In this document: one piece after another, positions 36,574 to 45,788 of the stretch | How positions within the stretch are numbered: the first letter of the stretch is position 1 | Layout: every line of letters starts with the position of its first letter | DNA from: Nocardia sp. CDC159 | Lineage (GTDB): Bacteria; Actinomycetota; Actinomycetes; Mycobacteriales; Mycobacteriaceae | DNA: 64,000 nt | Reading direction: 5' to 3' | Assembly (NCBI RefSeq): GCF_023740735.1 | Contig: NZ_JAMRXH010000010.1 | Span: 204,224 to 268,223, forward strand | Made by a program: the position numbers and the translations under genes | The notes under the pieces: generated by a model | What the model was told of the DNA's origin: nothing | The model's input: only the letters and a program-made list of their open reading frames with translations | The model's database searches: none

Positions 36574-36613
36574 ATTATGCATAATTGACGAATTATCATG
36601 GAGTTCTAAAAGC
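36574..36613 (+). promoter_or_regulatory. Candidate promoter and palindrome upstream of the PKS gene
   Basis: The 12-bp perfect palindrome ATTATGCATAAT at 36574-36585 is followed by TTGACG at 36585-36590 and TAAAAG at 36607-36612, a -35/-10-like pair with 16 bp spacing. The stretch is strikingly AT-rich for this genome. It lies in the 189-bp gap before the PKS, so the PKS-to-methyltransferase operon may have its own promoter. Confidence 0.4.
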
Positions 36614-36686
36614 TTCTGCTGCTACGGTTTTCGGCGTCACGGGGGTGTTGACGCAGGTTCGACAACCATCCTGTAGTGGAGGCCAT

Positions 36687-39600
36687 ATGACCGCGGAACC
36701 CATTGCTGTCGTCGGCATGGCATGCCGTTTTCCCGGCGGCATCGACAGCCCCGAAAGCTATTGGGAATTCCTGAAATCGGGCCGCCATGTCGTCGGCGAG
36801 ATATCGCCCGAGCGTTGGGCCGGTTATCGGGCGGCGGGTGACGGCAATGCCGCGGCGCTGCGCCAGGCCAACCCGCTGGGCGCATATCTGGACGACATCG
36901 CGGGATTCGACGCCGAATTCTTCGGCATAGCCCCGCGCGAGGCCGAGCTCATGGATCCGCAGCAGCGGATGACGCTCGAGGTGGCTTGGGAAGCTCTGGA
37001 GCACAGTGGGATAGATCCGCAGGCCCTCGCGGGGAGCGATACGGGCGTGTTCATGGGCGTCTGCTGCGACGACTACGGTCGCCGCCTGCTCGAGAATCTG
37101 CCCCGGCTGGAGGCGTGGATGGGGATCGGCTCCTCGCTGTGCGGGGTGGCCAATCGGGTGTCCTACGCGCTGGATCTGCGCGGACCGAGCATTGTGGTGG
37201 ACACCGCCTGCTCGGCCTCGCTGGTCGCGGTGCATCAGGCCTGCCAGAGCCTGCGCGCGGGGGAGAGCACACTCGCACTGGCCGGTGGTGTGATGCTGGT
37301 CGCGAGCCCGAGCTTCGCGCTGGTGCTCGCAGCCGCCGGCGCGACGTCTCCGGACGGCCGGTCGAAGGCGTTCGACGCCTCGGCCGACGGGTACGGGCGC
37401 GGTGAGGGCTGCGGCGTGCTGGTGCTGGAGCGGCTGCGCGACGCGCGGCGGCACGGCCATCGGGTGCTGGCGGTGATCCCGGGCAGCGCGGTCTGTCAGG
37501 ACGGCCGCACCGACGGCATCATGGCTCCCAGCGGCGCCGCGCAGGAACATATGGTCCACAAGGCTTGCCGCGACGCCGGAATCGACCCCGGCACAGTCGA
37601 TTACATCGAGGCGCACGGCACCGGCACGGCCCTGGGCGATCCGATCGAGATCGGCGCACTGAGCGCGGTCGTGGGTACCGGGCGAGCCGCCGACCGGCCG
37701 TGCCTGATCGGTTCGGTGAAGACGAACATTGGTCACCTGGAGGCGGCCTCGGGGGTGGCCGGGGTGATGAAGGTCGTGCTCGCGCTGACCCACGCCGAGA
37801 TTCCGCCCACGGTGATCGCCACCGAGCCGAATCCGGCCATCGCCTGGGATCGCTCGGGACTGCGCATCGTCGACCGGCGCACCGCGTGGCCCGCGGCCGA
37901 TCGGCCGCGCCGGGCCGGAATCGCCAACTACGGCTACGGCGGCACCATCGCCCACGTCCTCGTCGAGGAGGCGCCCGCGGCCGAACCCGTTTCCGAACCA
38001 CCCGTCGGCGCGGGCCCGCGGCTGTATCCGCTGTCGCATGCGTCGACGGCGGGTATGCGCGCGACCGCCGCACGCCTGGCCGACTGGCTCGAAACCCATG
38101 ATGCGCCTTTGCAATCGGTGGGCCATACGCTCGCCCACCGCCGCGCCCATCTGGATGCGCGCGCCTGCGTGGTCGCCGCCGACCGCGCCCAGTTGGCCAC
38201 CCGGCTGCGGCAACTGGCAGCCGGGCACGACGTGGTCGGCATCGCGTCGGCACGCGTGTCGCGCGCGACACGCGGCCGCGACGCGGTCTGGGTGTTCTCC
38301 GGACACGGCGCGCAGTGGGTCGGCATGGGCCGCGACCTGTTGCGCCGCGAGCCGCTGCTGGGGCGCGCCCTGGACGAGCTGACCCCGATCGTCGAAGCGG
38401 AGCTGGGGTTCTCGCCGCGACAGGCCCTACTGTCCGACGACCTCGGCGATGTCGCCCGGGTCCAAACCCTGATCTTCCTCGTGCAGGTCGGCCTGGACCG
38501 GATCTGGCGGTCCTATGGGCTGCGGCCCGCGGCCGTCGTCGGCCACTCCGTCGGCGAGGTGGCGGCCGCGGTGAGTGCGGGCATGCTCGACATCCGGGAT
38601 GCGACGCGGCTGATCTGCCGACGCTCGCTGCTGCTGCGCCGCGTGGCGGGCAAGGGGCGGATGGCGCTGGTCGATCGCTCCTTCGCCGAGGTCGAGGCGC
38701 GCCTGTCGGGCCGCCGCGACGTGGTGGCCGCCATTGCCGCCGCACCGAATTCGACGGTGCTGTCCGGCGCGTGCGCCGCCGTGGAGGAGGTGCTCGCGCA
38801 GTGGCAGGCCACGGCGGAGCTCACCGTGCGGTGGATCGACTCCGATGTGGCCTTCCACGGTCCGGACATGAAACCGCTGCTGCCCGATCTGCGACAGGCG
38901 CTCGCGGCGCTCATGCCCGGGGAACCGACCCTGCCGGTGTACTCCACGGCGCTGGCCGATCCGCGCGCCACCGATGCTCGCGACGCGGAGTACTGGGCGG
39001 CGAATCTGGGCGATCCGGTGCGCTTCGCGGCGGCGATCGCGGCCGCGGCGGCCGACGGGCACCGCCTGTTCGTCGAGATCTCCGCCCATCCGGTGGTGAC
39101 GCATTCGATCCGGGAAACGCTGGCCCACAACCACATCGACGATGCCTTCGTGGCGTGCACGCTGCGCCGCGGACAGCCGGAGCAGGCCGCCCTACTGGAC
39201 AACCTCGCGGCGCTGTACTGCCACGGCGCCCGGGTCGACTGGTCGGTACTCCAGCCGTCCGGCGAGCTGGCCGACCTGCCGAACATCGCCTGGCAGCATC
39301 GCAGGTACTGGGTCGATGCCGTATCGAGTCCGGGCGGGGCCGCCAGCAGCCACGATCCCGAGGAACAGACTCTGCTGGGCAGCCGCACCGTCGTCCAGGG
39401 CGGCTCGCCGGTCATACTGTGGCAGACGCGGCTCGACTTCGCGACCCGTCCCTACCCCGGCGGGCACGCCGTCCTGGGCACCGAAGTGATTCCGGCCGCG
39501 GTCGTACTGAACACCTTCGTCGCCGCGGCGCGGACCGAACTGCCGGTGCTGCTGACCGATCTCGAACTGCGCGTGCCGGTTTCGCTGTCGGCCCCGCGCG

Positions 39601-40505
39601 ATCTGCAGGTCGTCGCGCAGGACTCGGCCCTGCGCCTGAGCTCGCGTCTGGTCACCGACCGCACCGATCACGGCTGGCTGACCCACGCCACCGCGACGCT
39701 GGGCGGAAAGCCGCTCGACCGGCCCGTCGATCCGGAGATGATCCGGCGGCGGTGCGATGAGCGGTTGGATCCGGGCGCGGTCACGACCCGATTACGTCGA
39801 ATCGGCGTGGACGGCATCGGATTTCCCTGGCGGGTGACCGAATTGCGGCGCGGTGCGGGATGTTTGATCGCCCGCATCGACACCGGCGACACCGGAGCGC
39901 GCCGGTGGGGCAGTGCGCTGGACGCCGCACTGTCGGTGGCTCCCATGATCTTTCCGGGTACGCCGATGCTGCGGATGCCGGGCCGCTTCCGCACGGCCTG
40001 GTTCGTCGACACACCCGACACGGAGCTCGTCGTCGCCGTCGATCTGGTGAAACCCACCGGCCCGCAGACCGATTCGGACGCACCCGAGCAGGTCGACGTG
40101 GACATCGAACTCCTCGGACCCGACGGCGTCCGCATCGCCTTCCTGACCGGTGTGCGATTCGGCGCGGTCGAGCGCGAACTCGGCGACGATCTGGTCGCCG
40201 AGCAGAGCCCGGGACCGGCGGACTGGTCGGAGCTGTCGGGCGTCGAACTCGGCGACCACCTGGCCGACGCGGTGCGCGCGGCCGTGGCGACCGAATTGCG
40301 CATCGAACCGGCCGAATTGGATCTCCGTCGGCCGCTGGCGGAGATGGGTGTGGACTCCCTGCTGGCCACGGCCGTGCGGCAACGCCTCGGCCACCGGTTC
40401 GGCGTCGCGGTGCCGGGTTCGGTGCTGTGGGACCGTCCGACCGCGGCGGCCCTGATCGACTATCTGGCCGAGACGCTGGCTCCGACGGAGGTGGTCGCCG
40501 AATGA
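36687..40505 (+). CDS. Iterative type I polyketide synthase, orsellinate-synthase type (KS-AT-TH/DH-ACP)
   Basis: A 1272-residue single-module PKS. KS: VVDTACSAS with Cys175, then EAHGTGT and SVKTNIGHLEAAS. AT: GHSVGE with Ser621 and DVAFHGPDM, a malonyl-type motif. A DH-like or thioester-hydrolase domain follows with GGHAVLGTEVIPAAVVLNTF, His927; this is the form seen in 6-MSA/orsellinate synthases. No ketoreductase NADPH motif is visible. The ACP has MGVDSLL with Ser1224. Length and order match the bacterial orsellinic acid synthases AviM and CalO5, so the likely product is an orsellinate-type aryl acid. No thioesterase is fused. ATG at 36687 has GTGGAGG upstream. Confidence 0.85.
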   Translation: MTAEPIAVVGMACRFPGGIDSPESYWEFLKSGRHVVGEISPERWAGYRAAGDGNAAALRQANPLGAYLDDIAGFDAEFFGIAPREAELMDPQQRMTLEVAWEALEHSGIDPQALAGSDTGVFMGVCCDDYGRRLLENLPRLEAWMGIGSSLCGVANRVSYALDLRGPSIVVDTACSASLVAVHQACQSLRAGESTLALAGGVMLVASPSFALVLAAAGATSPDGRSKAFDASADGYGRGEGCGVLVLERLRDARRHGHRVLAVIPGSAVCQDGRTDGIMAPSGAAQEHMVHKACRDAGIDPGTVDYIEAHGTGTALGDPIEIGALSAVVGTGRAADRPCLIGSVKTNIGHLEAASGVAGVMKVVLALTHAEIPPTVIATEPNPAIAWDRSGLRIVDRRTAWPAADRPRRAGIANYGYGGTIAHVLVEEAPAAEPVSEPPVGAGPRLYPLSHASTAGMRATAARLADWLETHDAPLQSVGHTLAHRRAHLDARACVVAADRAQLATRLRQLAAGHDVVGIASARVSRATRGRDAVWVFSGHGAQWVGMGRDLLRREPLLGRALDELTPIVEAELGFSPRQALLSDDLGDVARVQTLIFLVQVGLDRIWRSYGLRPAAVVGHSVGEVAAAVSAGMLDIRDATRLICRRSLLLRRVAGKGRMALVDRSFAEVEARLSGRRDVVAAIAAAPNSTVLSGACAAVEEVLAQWQATAELTVRWIDSDVAFHGPDMKPLLPDLRQALAALMPGEPTLPVYSTALADPRATDARDAEYWAANLGDPVRFAAAIAAAAADGHRLFVEISAHPVVTHSIRETLAHNHIDDAFVACTLRRGQPEQAALLDNLAALYCHGARVDWSVLQPSGELADLPNIAWQHRRYWVDAVSSPGGAASSHDPEEQTLLGSRTVVQGGSPVILWQTRLDFATRPYPGGHAVLGTEVIPAAVVLNTFVAAARTELPVLLTDLELRVPVSLSAPRDLQVVAQDSALRLSSRLVTDRTDHGWLTHATATLGGKPLDRPVDPEMIRRRCDERLDPGAVTTRLRRIGVDGIGFPWRVTELRRGAGCLIARIDTGDTGARRWGSALDAALSVAPMIFPGTPMLRMPGRFRTAWFVDTPDTELVVAVDLVKPTGPQTDSDAPEQVDVDIELLGPDGVRIAFLTGVRFGAVERELGDDLVAEQSPGPADWSELSGVELGDHLADAVRAAVATELRIEPAELDLRRPLAEMGVDSLLATAVRQRLGHRFGVAVPGSVLWDRPTAAALIDYLAETLAPTEVVAE

Positions 40506-41695
40506 GCGATCCGCGCATCGAGAAATTCGTGCGGAACTTCGACCCACACGATCCGGATTTCACCCCCGAACTGGCCACCGAGGTGTATCGCGAGATCCGC
40601 GACCGCTGCCCGGTCACCCGGACGGCGGCACACGGCGGGGTGTGGGTGCTCGGGCGCTACCGCGACGTGCACGCCGCCCTGCGCGACCACGAGACCTTCC
40701 GCTCCGGGCACGGCGTCTTCCATCCGCGTGCGGCCGGAACGCCGTATTTCCCACCGCTGGAATTCGATCCGCCCCACCACACCTCCTATCGCGCGCTGGT
40801 GAAGCCCCCGCTCACCCCGGCCGCGGTGCGCGAGCTGACGCCGCGGATCGATCGAGTCGTGGACGATCTGCTGCGACCGCTGGTCGAGCGGGGCGGCGGG
40901 GATCTCGTCGCCGGGCTCGCCGTTCCGCTGCCGCTGACCGTGCTGTGCCTGGCGCTCGGCGTCTCGGCGACGGTGGGCGAGCGGATCCGGGAGTTGACCG
41001 CAAACACCTGGCGGCGGATGCCGACCGAGGACAATCCGGACGGCTTCTGGCCGCAGTTCACCGCGCTGTTCGCGGCCGAGATCGCCGGTGCCCGAGCCGA
41101 ACCCCGTGACGACTATCTGTCCTGGTTGGTCGGCCAGCGCTTCGGCGACCGCCCGCTGACCGATGCGGATGTGGCGAACATCCTGGTGCCGCTGAGCATC
41201 GCGGGCCACGAGACCACGATGAACGCGATCAGCCACCTGCTCGCTCACCTCGCCGCCGATCCCGAATTGCAACGGCGACTGCGCCGCGAGGCCGACCTGG
41301 CGCCGCGGGTGATCGACGAGACGCTGCGGTTGTGGACGCCGGTCGATCACGGCACCCGGCGCACCGCCCGCGCGGTGTCGGTGGGCGGGACGACCATTCC
41401 CGTGGGTGCCCGGGTGATGCTGTTGTCCGGCAGTGCGAATCGCGATCCCGAGGAGTTCGACGCACCCGACGAGTTCCGCCTCGATCGCCCGGCGAACCGG
41501 CATCTGTCCTTCGGCCACGGCATCCACTTCTGCCTCGGTGTGCATCTGGCCAGGGCGGAACTGAGCGCGGTCCTACGCGGGCTGGCCCGCATCCCGATCG
41601 TCGAATCGGCGGGCCCCGTGCGGCGGTTCTACGAGAACGGCAGGCATATGTGCATCGACAAGCTGCCGGTGCGATTGCGCGGGGAGGAGCGGTGA
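40502..41695 (+). CDS. Cytochrome P450
   Basis: A 397-residue bacterial class I P450. I-helix motif AGHETT, ExxR in DETLRLW, and the haem-binding FGHGIHFCLG are all present. It needs a ferredoxin and reductase, which are not in the window. The ATG overlaps the PKS stop by 4 bp, and the NRPS start overlaps its own stop by 4 bp, so it belongs to the same operon. Likely role: hydroxylation or aryl coupling of the polyketide or hydroxyphenylglycine part. Confidence 0.93.
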   Translation: MSDPRIEKFVRNFDPHDPDFTPELATEVYREIRDRCPVTRTAAHGGVWVLGRYRDVHAALRDHETFRSGHGVFHPRAAGTPYFPPLEFDPPHHTSYRALVKPPLTPAAVRELTPRIDRVVDDLLRPLVERGGGDLVAGLAVPLPLTVLCLALGVSATVGERIRELTANTWRRMPTEDNPDGFWPQFTALFAAEIAGARAEPRDDYLSWLVGQRFGDRPLTDADVANILVPLSIAGHETTMNAISHLLAHLAADPELQRRLRREADLAPRVIDETLRLWTPVDHGTRRTARAVSVGGTTIPVGARVMLLSGSANRDPEEFDAPDEFRLDRPANRHLSFGHGIHFCLGVHLARAELSAVLRGLARIPIVESAGPVRRFYENGRHMCIDKLPVRLRGEER

Positions 41696-44600
41696 CGGCG
41701 CGGCCCTATGCGCGTGGCGAGCTGATCCACGAGTTGTTTCGCCGGTGCGCGGCCGAGCGGCCGGAGGCGATCGCACTGATCCACGACGGTCGACGCATCG
41801 GTTATCGCGAATTGGATACGGCCGCGGGGATATTCGCCGCCGAGCTGCGTGGTCTCGGCGTCGGACCCGGTACCGTCGTGCCGGTCATTATGCCGCGCTC
41901 GGCGCGGCTGGTCGTCGCGCTGCTGGCCGTGCTGGAGTGCGGCGCGGCCTATTCCGCCTTCGATCCCCGTTGGCCCGACGAGCGGATTCGCGACCTGCTC
42001 GGGCTGCTCGCACCGCCGGTGGTGATCAGCGACGAACTGCTGCGCGCGGGCGGCGTGCCGACCTGCCGGGTGCCCGAATCCGGCGCGGTCACGCTGTCGC
42101 GGCCGGATGCTCCGGCGGTCGAAGTCACCGGCACCAGCCCGTGCGCGGTGTTCTTCACCTCCGGAACGACCGGCAAACCCAAGGGCGTGGTGTCCCCGCA
42201 TCGCGGGACGGTGCGGCTGTTCGGGGACTGCCCGTTCGCGCGATTCGGGCCCGAGACGGTCATGCCGCTGGCTGCGGCCGTGCCCTGGGACGCCTTCGGC
42301 CTGGAGTTGTGGAGCGTGCTGATGAACGGCGGCTGCTCGGTGATCATCGACGAGCCGTATCTCACCCCGGGCGCGCTGCGCGCGGGTGTCGAGCGGTACG
42401 GCGTCGACACGGTGTCGCTCACCGCCTCGGTGTTCGCCATGTTCGTCGACGAGGACCTCGACTGTTTCACCGGCATCGGGCAACTTTTCGTGGGTGCGGA
42501 GCGGGTCTCTCCGGAGCATGTCCGGCGGTTCGTCGAGCGGCATCCGGCGATCCGGTTGGTGCACTGCTACGGCCCGGCGGAGAGCACCATCTTCGCCACC
42601 ACCTACCGAGTGACGGCCGGGGATCGGCTGCGGGAGAACGGGATTCCGCTCGGACTGCCGGTGCCCAACACCGGCGTGCACCTGTGGGACGACGGTGAGG
42701 TCCTCGAGCCCGGACGCCGCGGGGAGATCGTGCTCACCGGCGACGGCCTGGCCCTGGGCTATCTGGCCGATCCCGAGCAGACCGCCGCGCGGTTCGTGCC
42801 GCTGCACCTGGACGGGGCACAGCGGCTGGCGTATCGCACGGGCGATGTGGGATACCGGGACGCCGACGGACTGCTCTACTTCGACGGCCGAGTCGATCGG
42901 CAGGTCAAGATTCGCGGGCATCGCGTCGAGCCGGCCGAAATCGAGCGCACCGCGGCCGAACTGCCCTGGCTCGGTCGGTGCGCCGCGGTTCCGCTGCCCG
43001 ATCCGGCGGGTGGCTATCGCGGGCTCGCGCTGTTCTATCGGGGCGAACACCCCGACGGTGACACCGCCCGGCGGTTGCGTGCGCACCTGGAGAACCGGCT
43101 GCCGGGGTATCTGGTGCCGCGGCTGCTGCAGGCGGTGGCCGATTTTCCGTGGAACGACAACGGAAAACTCGACAGCGCGGCGCTGCTGTCGCGCATCGAT
43201 CGGAGCGCGATCGAACCCGTGTGGCCGGACGAGAGGACGACGCGGCTGCCGTTCGTGGCGGAGGTCGCCGCCGCCTTCGGCTCGGTGCTCGGCATGCGAA
43301 CCGTGCCGCACGAGGTTTCGTTCGTCGCGCTCGGCGGCGATTCGCTGGGCCTGGGCAGGCTCGCGACCCGGCTGTCCGCGCGGCTGTCCCTGCCGGTTCC
43401 GCTGTCGATCCTGACGCGCTACCCCACGGTGGTCGAACTGGCGCACTGGCTGACCACGGCGGCCCCGGCCGCCGACGGGAAATGCGCGGTCGAGACGGCC
43501 GACCGGGTGCCGCTGTCGCCGATCCAAGCCTTCTTCGAGGCACGCCACCGCGCCGATCCGGCCAGTCCGGCGTATCACTGCCTGATGGTCTGGCGCATCG
43601 ACGGTCCGGTCGAGCGGAGCGTGCTGACCGACGCGATGATCGATCTGCACCTGCGCCACGAGCCGTTGCGCGCGGCGTACCGGCACCTGGGTGCGGATCC
43701 GGTCGCGGTGCTGCCCGACCCCCCGCCGCCGGTGCGGCTCATCGATCTGCGCCGCATCCCCGACGCGACCGCCGCCGAGACCGAACTGCTGGCCGTGCTG
43801 ACCGCTCCGCTGGATCTCGCGGCGGGACTGATCTGGCGCGCCGCGATCGTGGACGTCGGCGCGGACTGCCTGCTCGGTGTCGCGGTGCACCACGTCGCCT
43901 TCGACGGATGGTCGGAGGCGGTGTTGGCGAAGGAACTCGGCGACTGCTACGCCGCGCGCAGCGGCCGCGCCGCGCCGTGTTTCGATGCGGCCACCGCCAC
44001 CCTGGCGGAACTGGAGAGCGAGCGTCGTCGCCAGCTCGCGCTCGCCGACCTCGCGACACAGCGCGCATACTGGCGAAATACGCTGCGCGACATCCCATTC
44101 CTGGACTTTCCCGCGCCGCGCTCCGCTGTCCCGTCCGGGCCGGTCGGCGTCCGGGCGCGTCGGATCGGCGCGGCCGGAATGCGGCGGGTGGATCGGTTGG
44201 CCGCACACCACCGCAGCACCCGATTCACGGTGCTGTTCGCCTGTTACGCGTGGGCGCTGCACACCGTCACGGGCCGCTCGGATTTCGGCATCGGCGTGCC
44301 GATCGTGAAGCGCGAGACGCCGATTCGGCAGCGGGCGATCGGCTGCTTCATCGACATGATCATCGTGCGGGTCCGCCTGGCCGGCGCGGACGACCGCGAC
44401 GGGGCCATCGCGGCGCTGCACACCGCCGTGCAGGACGCGCTGTCCGGCCAGGACGTGCCTTTTCTCGAATTGTCCGCGATGGCACCGCGACCCGAGTCGG
44501 GCCGGACCTCGCCCCATCAAACGATGTTCGCGCTGCAGAACAACGAACGTCCCGCATTGACCCTGCCCGGCCGCACCGCGGAATTTCGACGCATGCCCCG

Positions 44601-44748
44601 CCAGCGTGCCCCGTTCGAGCTGATCACCGAGGTGTGGCCGCAATGCGACGGTTCCGCGATGGTCGAATTCACCTACCAGAGCGAGCGGGTGGCGACGGAA
44701 TTCGTCGATCGGGTCGGCAGGCATTTTTTCGACGCGATAGGAGAGTAG
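41692..44748 (+). CDS. Nonribosomal peptide synthetase, A-PCP-C module
   Basis: A 1018-residue protein with GTG start and GGGGAGGAG site. Adenylation domain: FFTSGTTGKPKGVV at about residue 153, CYGPAEST, YRTGDVGY, GRVDRQVKIRGHRVEPAE and NDNGKLD. The carrier domain has LGGDSLG with Ser at about 550. A condensation domain follows with HHVAFDG at 733-739. There is no thioesterase. The order A-PCP-C is opposite to a normal elongation module, so the C domain acts on the amino acid loaded upstream of it. Given the neighbouring genes, 4-hydroxyphenylglycine is the expected substrate. By-eye alignment of the pocket gives D-A-L-S-F-G-C-I-F, which is not the standard Hpg code, so specificity is uncertain. 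Confidence 0.85.
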   Translation: MTARPYARGELIHELFRRCAAERPEAIALIHDGRRIGYRELDTAAGIFAAELRGLGVGPGTVVPVIMPRSARLVVALLAVLECGAAYSAFDPRWPDERIRDLLGLLAPPVVISDELLRAGGVPTCRVPESGAVTLSRPDAPAVEVTGTSPCAVFFTSGTTGKPKGVVSPHRGTVRLFGDCPFARFGPETVMPLAAAVPWDAFGLELWSVLMNGGCSVIIDEPYLTPGALRAGVERYGVDTVSLTASVFAMFVDEDLDCFTGIGQLFVGAERVSPEHVRRFVERHPAIRLVHCYGPAESTIFATTYRVTAGDRLRENGIPLGLPVPNTGVHLWDDGEVLEPGRRGEIVLTGDGLALGYLADPEQTAARFVPLHLDGAQRLAYRTGDVGYRDADGLLYFDGRVDRQVKIRGHRVEPAEIERTAAELPWLGRCAAVPLPDPAGGYRGLALFYRGEHPDGDTARRLRAHLENRLPGYLVPRLLQAVADFPWNDNGKLDSAALLSRIDRSAIEPVWPDERTTRLPFVAEVAAAFGSVLGMRTVPHEVSFVALGGDSLGLGRLATRLSARLSLPVPLSILTRYPTVVELAHWLTTAAPAADGKCAVETADRVPLSPIQAFFEARHRADPASPAYHCLMVWRIDGPVERSVLTDAMIDLHLRHEPLRAAYRHLGADPVAVLPDPPPPVRLIDLRRIPDATAAETELLAVLTAPLDLAAGLIWRAAIVDVGADCLLGVAVHHVAFDGWSEAVLAKELGDCYAARSGRAAPCFDAATATLAELESERRRQLALADLATQRAYWRNTLRDIPFLDFPAPRSAVPSGPVGVRARRIGAAGMRRVDRLAAHHRSTRFTVLFACYAWALHTVTGRSDFGIGVPIVKRETPIRQRAIGCFIDMIIVRVRLAGADDRDGAIAALHTAVQDALSGQDVPFLELSAMAPRPESGRTSPHQTMFALQNNERPALTLPGRTAEFRRMPRQRAPFELITEVWPQCDGSAMVEFTYQSERVATEFVDRVGRHFFDAIGE

Positions 44749-44750
44749 CG

Positions 44751-45788
44751 GTGTCTACTGCATTGCCTGCCGCCCTGGCAGGGCTGGCGATCGATTACAT
44801 CGGATTCCAGGTCGATTCGCTGTCCGAGTCGACCGCCGAGTTCGTCGATCGATACGGCTTCATCAGCGATACCGCCACCGCCGCCGGTTCGGTCCGGCTG
44901 CGTCAGGGCGACATCACGATCGTGCTGACCACCAGCGACGACCCCGATCACCCGGCTCGAAAATACGTCGCCGCACACGGCGACGGGATCGCCGATATCG
45001 CGCTCACCACCAGTGACGCCCGCGCCGCCTTCGCCGCGGCCGTGCGGCGGGGAGCGCGGCCGGTGACACACCCGGCCGTCGATCCGGACACCGGGGCGGT
45101 GACCGCCACCATCGGCGCCTTCGGCGACGTCGTGCACACCTTCGTGCAGCACGGCGCCGCCCGGCGCGGCGTTGCCCCGCTGTCCGCCGCGCGGTTGGCG
45201 ACGGTGGATCACATCGCGGTCTGTGTCCAGCCCGGGCGCCTCACCGCCACCGTCGAGTTCTACCGGGACACATTGGGGTTCGCCGTCGTCTACGAGGAGC
45301 GCGTCGTCGTCGGCGATCAGGCGATGCTGTCGACGGTGGTGCAGAACGATGCCGGCGGGGTGACGTTGGTGCTGATCGAGCCCGACCCGACCGCGTCGCC
45401 CGGGCAGATCGACGCGTTCCTTCGCGATCACGGCGGCCCGGGGGTGCAGCACCTCGCTTTCGGCACCGACGACATCGTGCAATCGGTCGGCGCGCTGCGC
45501 GCGCGGGGCGTGCGCTTCCTGCGGGCGCCGGATGCGTATTACACGCTGCTGGCCGGGCGGGCGGCGCTGGACCGCCATACCGTGCCCGAACTGCGGGCGC
45601 GCGACATTCTGGTCGATACCGACCACGACGGTCAGCTGTTCCAGATCTTCACCCGCTCCACCCATTCACGCGGCACCTATTTCGCCGAGATCATCGAGCG
45701 CCAAGGCGCGCGTACCTTCGGCAGCGGCAATATCCGGGCACTGTACGAGGCCGTCGAGCTCGAGCACGAAGGGTCCGCGATCCGATGA
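44751..45788 (+). CDS. hmaS: 4-Hydroxymandelate synthase
   Basis: A 345-residue Fe(II) dioxygenase with two vicinal-oxygen-chelate halves. Metal ligands are visible: His in VDHIAVCV, His in GVQHLAFGTDDI and Glu in FAEIIER. Sequence alone fits both 4-hydroxyphenylpyruvate dioxygenase (HppD) and hydroxymandelate synthase (HmaS). The next two genes are a mandelate-type oxidase and an HpgT-like transaminase, which together make 4-hydroxyphenylglycine, so HmaS is strongly favoured. It converts 4-hydroxyphenylpyruvate to 4-hydroxymandelate. GTG start with AGGAG upstream, 2 bp after the NRPS stop. Confidence 0.85.
   Translation: MSTALPAALAGLAIDYIGFQVDSLSESTAEFVDRYGFISDTATAAGSVRLRQGDITIVLTTSDDPDHPARKYVAAHGDGIADIALTTSDARAAFAAAVRRGARPVTHPAVDPDTGAVTATIGAFGDVVHTFVQHGAARRGVAPLSAARLATVDHIAVCVQPGRLTATVEFYRDTLGFAVVYEERVVVGDQAMLSTVVQNDAGGVTLVLIEPDPTASPGQIDAFLRDHGGPGVQHLAFGTDDIVQSVGALRARGVRFLRAPDAYYTLLAGRAALDRHTVPELRARDILVDTDHDGQLFQIFTRSTHSRGTYFAEIIERQGARTFGSGNIRALYEAVELEHEGSAIR

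Noticed and set aside
39360..40250. A ketoreductase domain in the PKS
   Set aside because: No Rossmann-type GxGxxG or catalytic Tyr block is visible between the TH/DH-like domain and the ACP.
44751..45788. 4-Hydroxyphenylpyruvate dioxygenase of tyrosine catabolism
   Set aside because: The fold is shared, but the gene is embedded between an NRPS and the Hmo and HpgT genes, with no homogentisate pathway genes.
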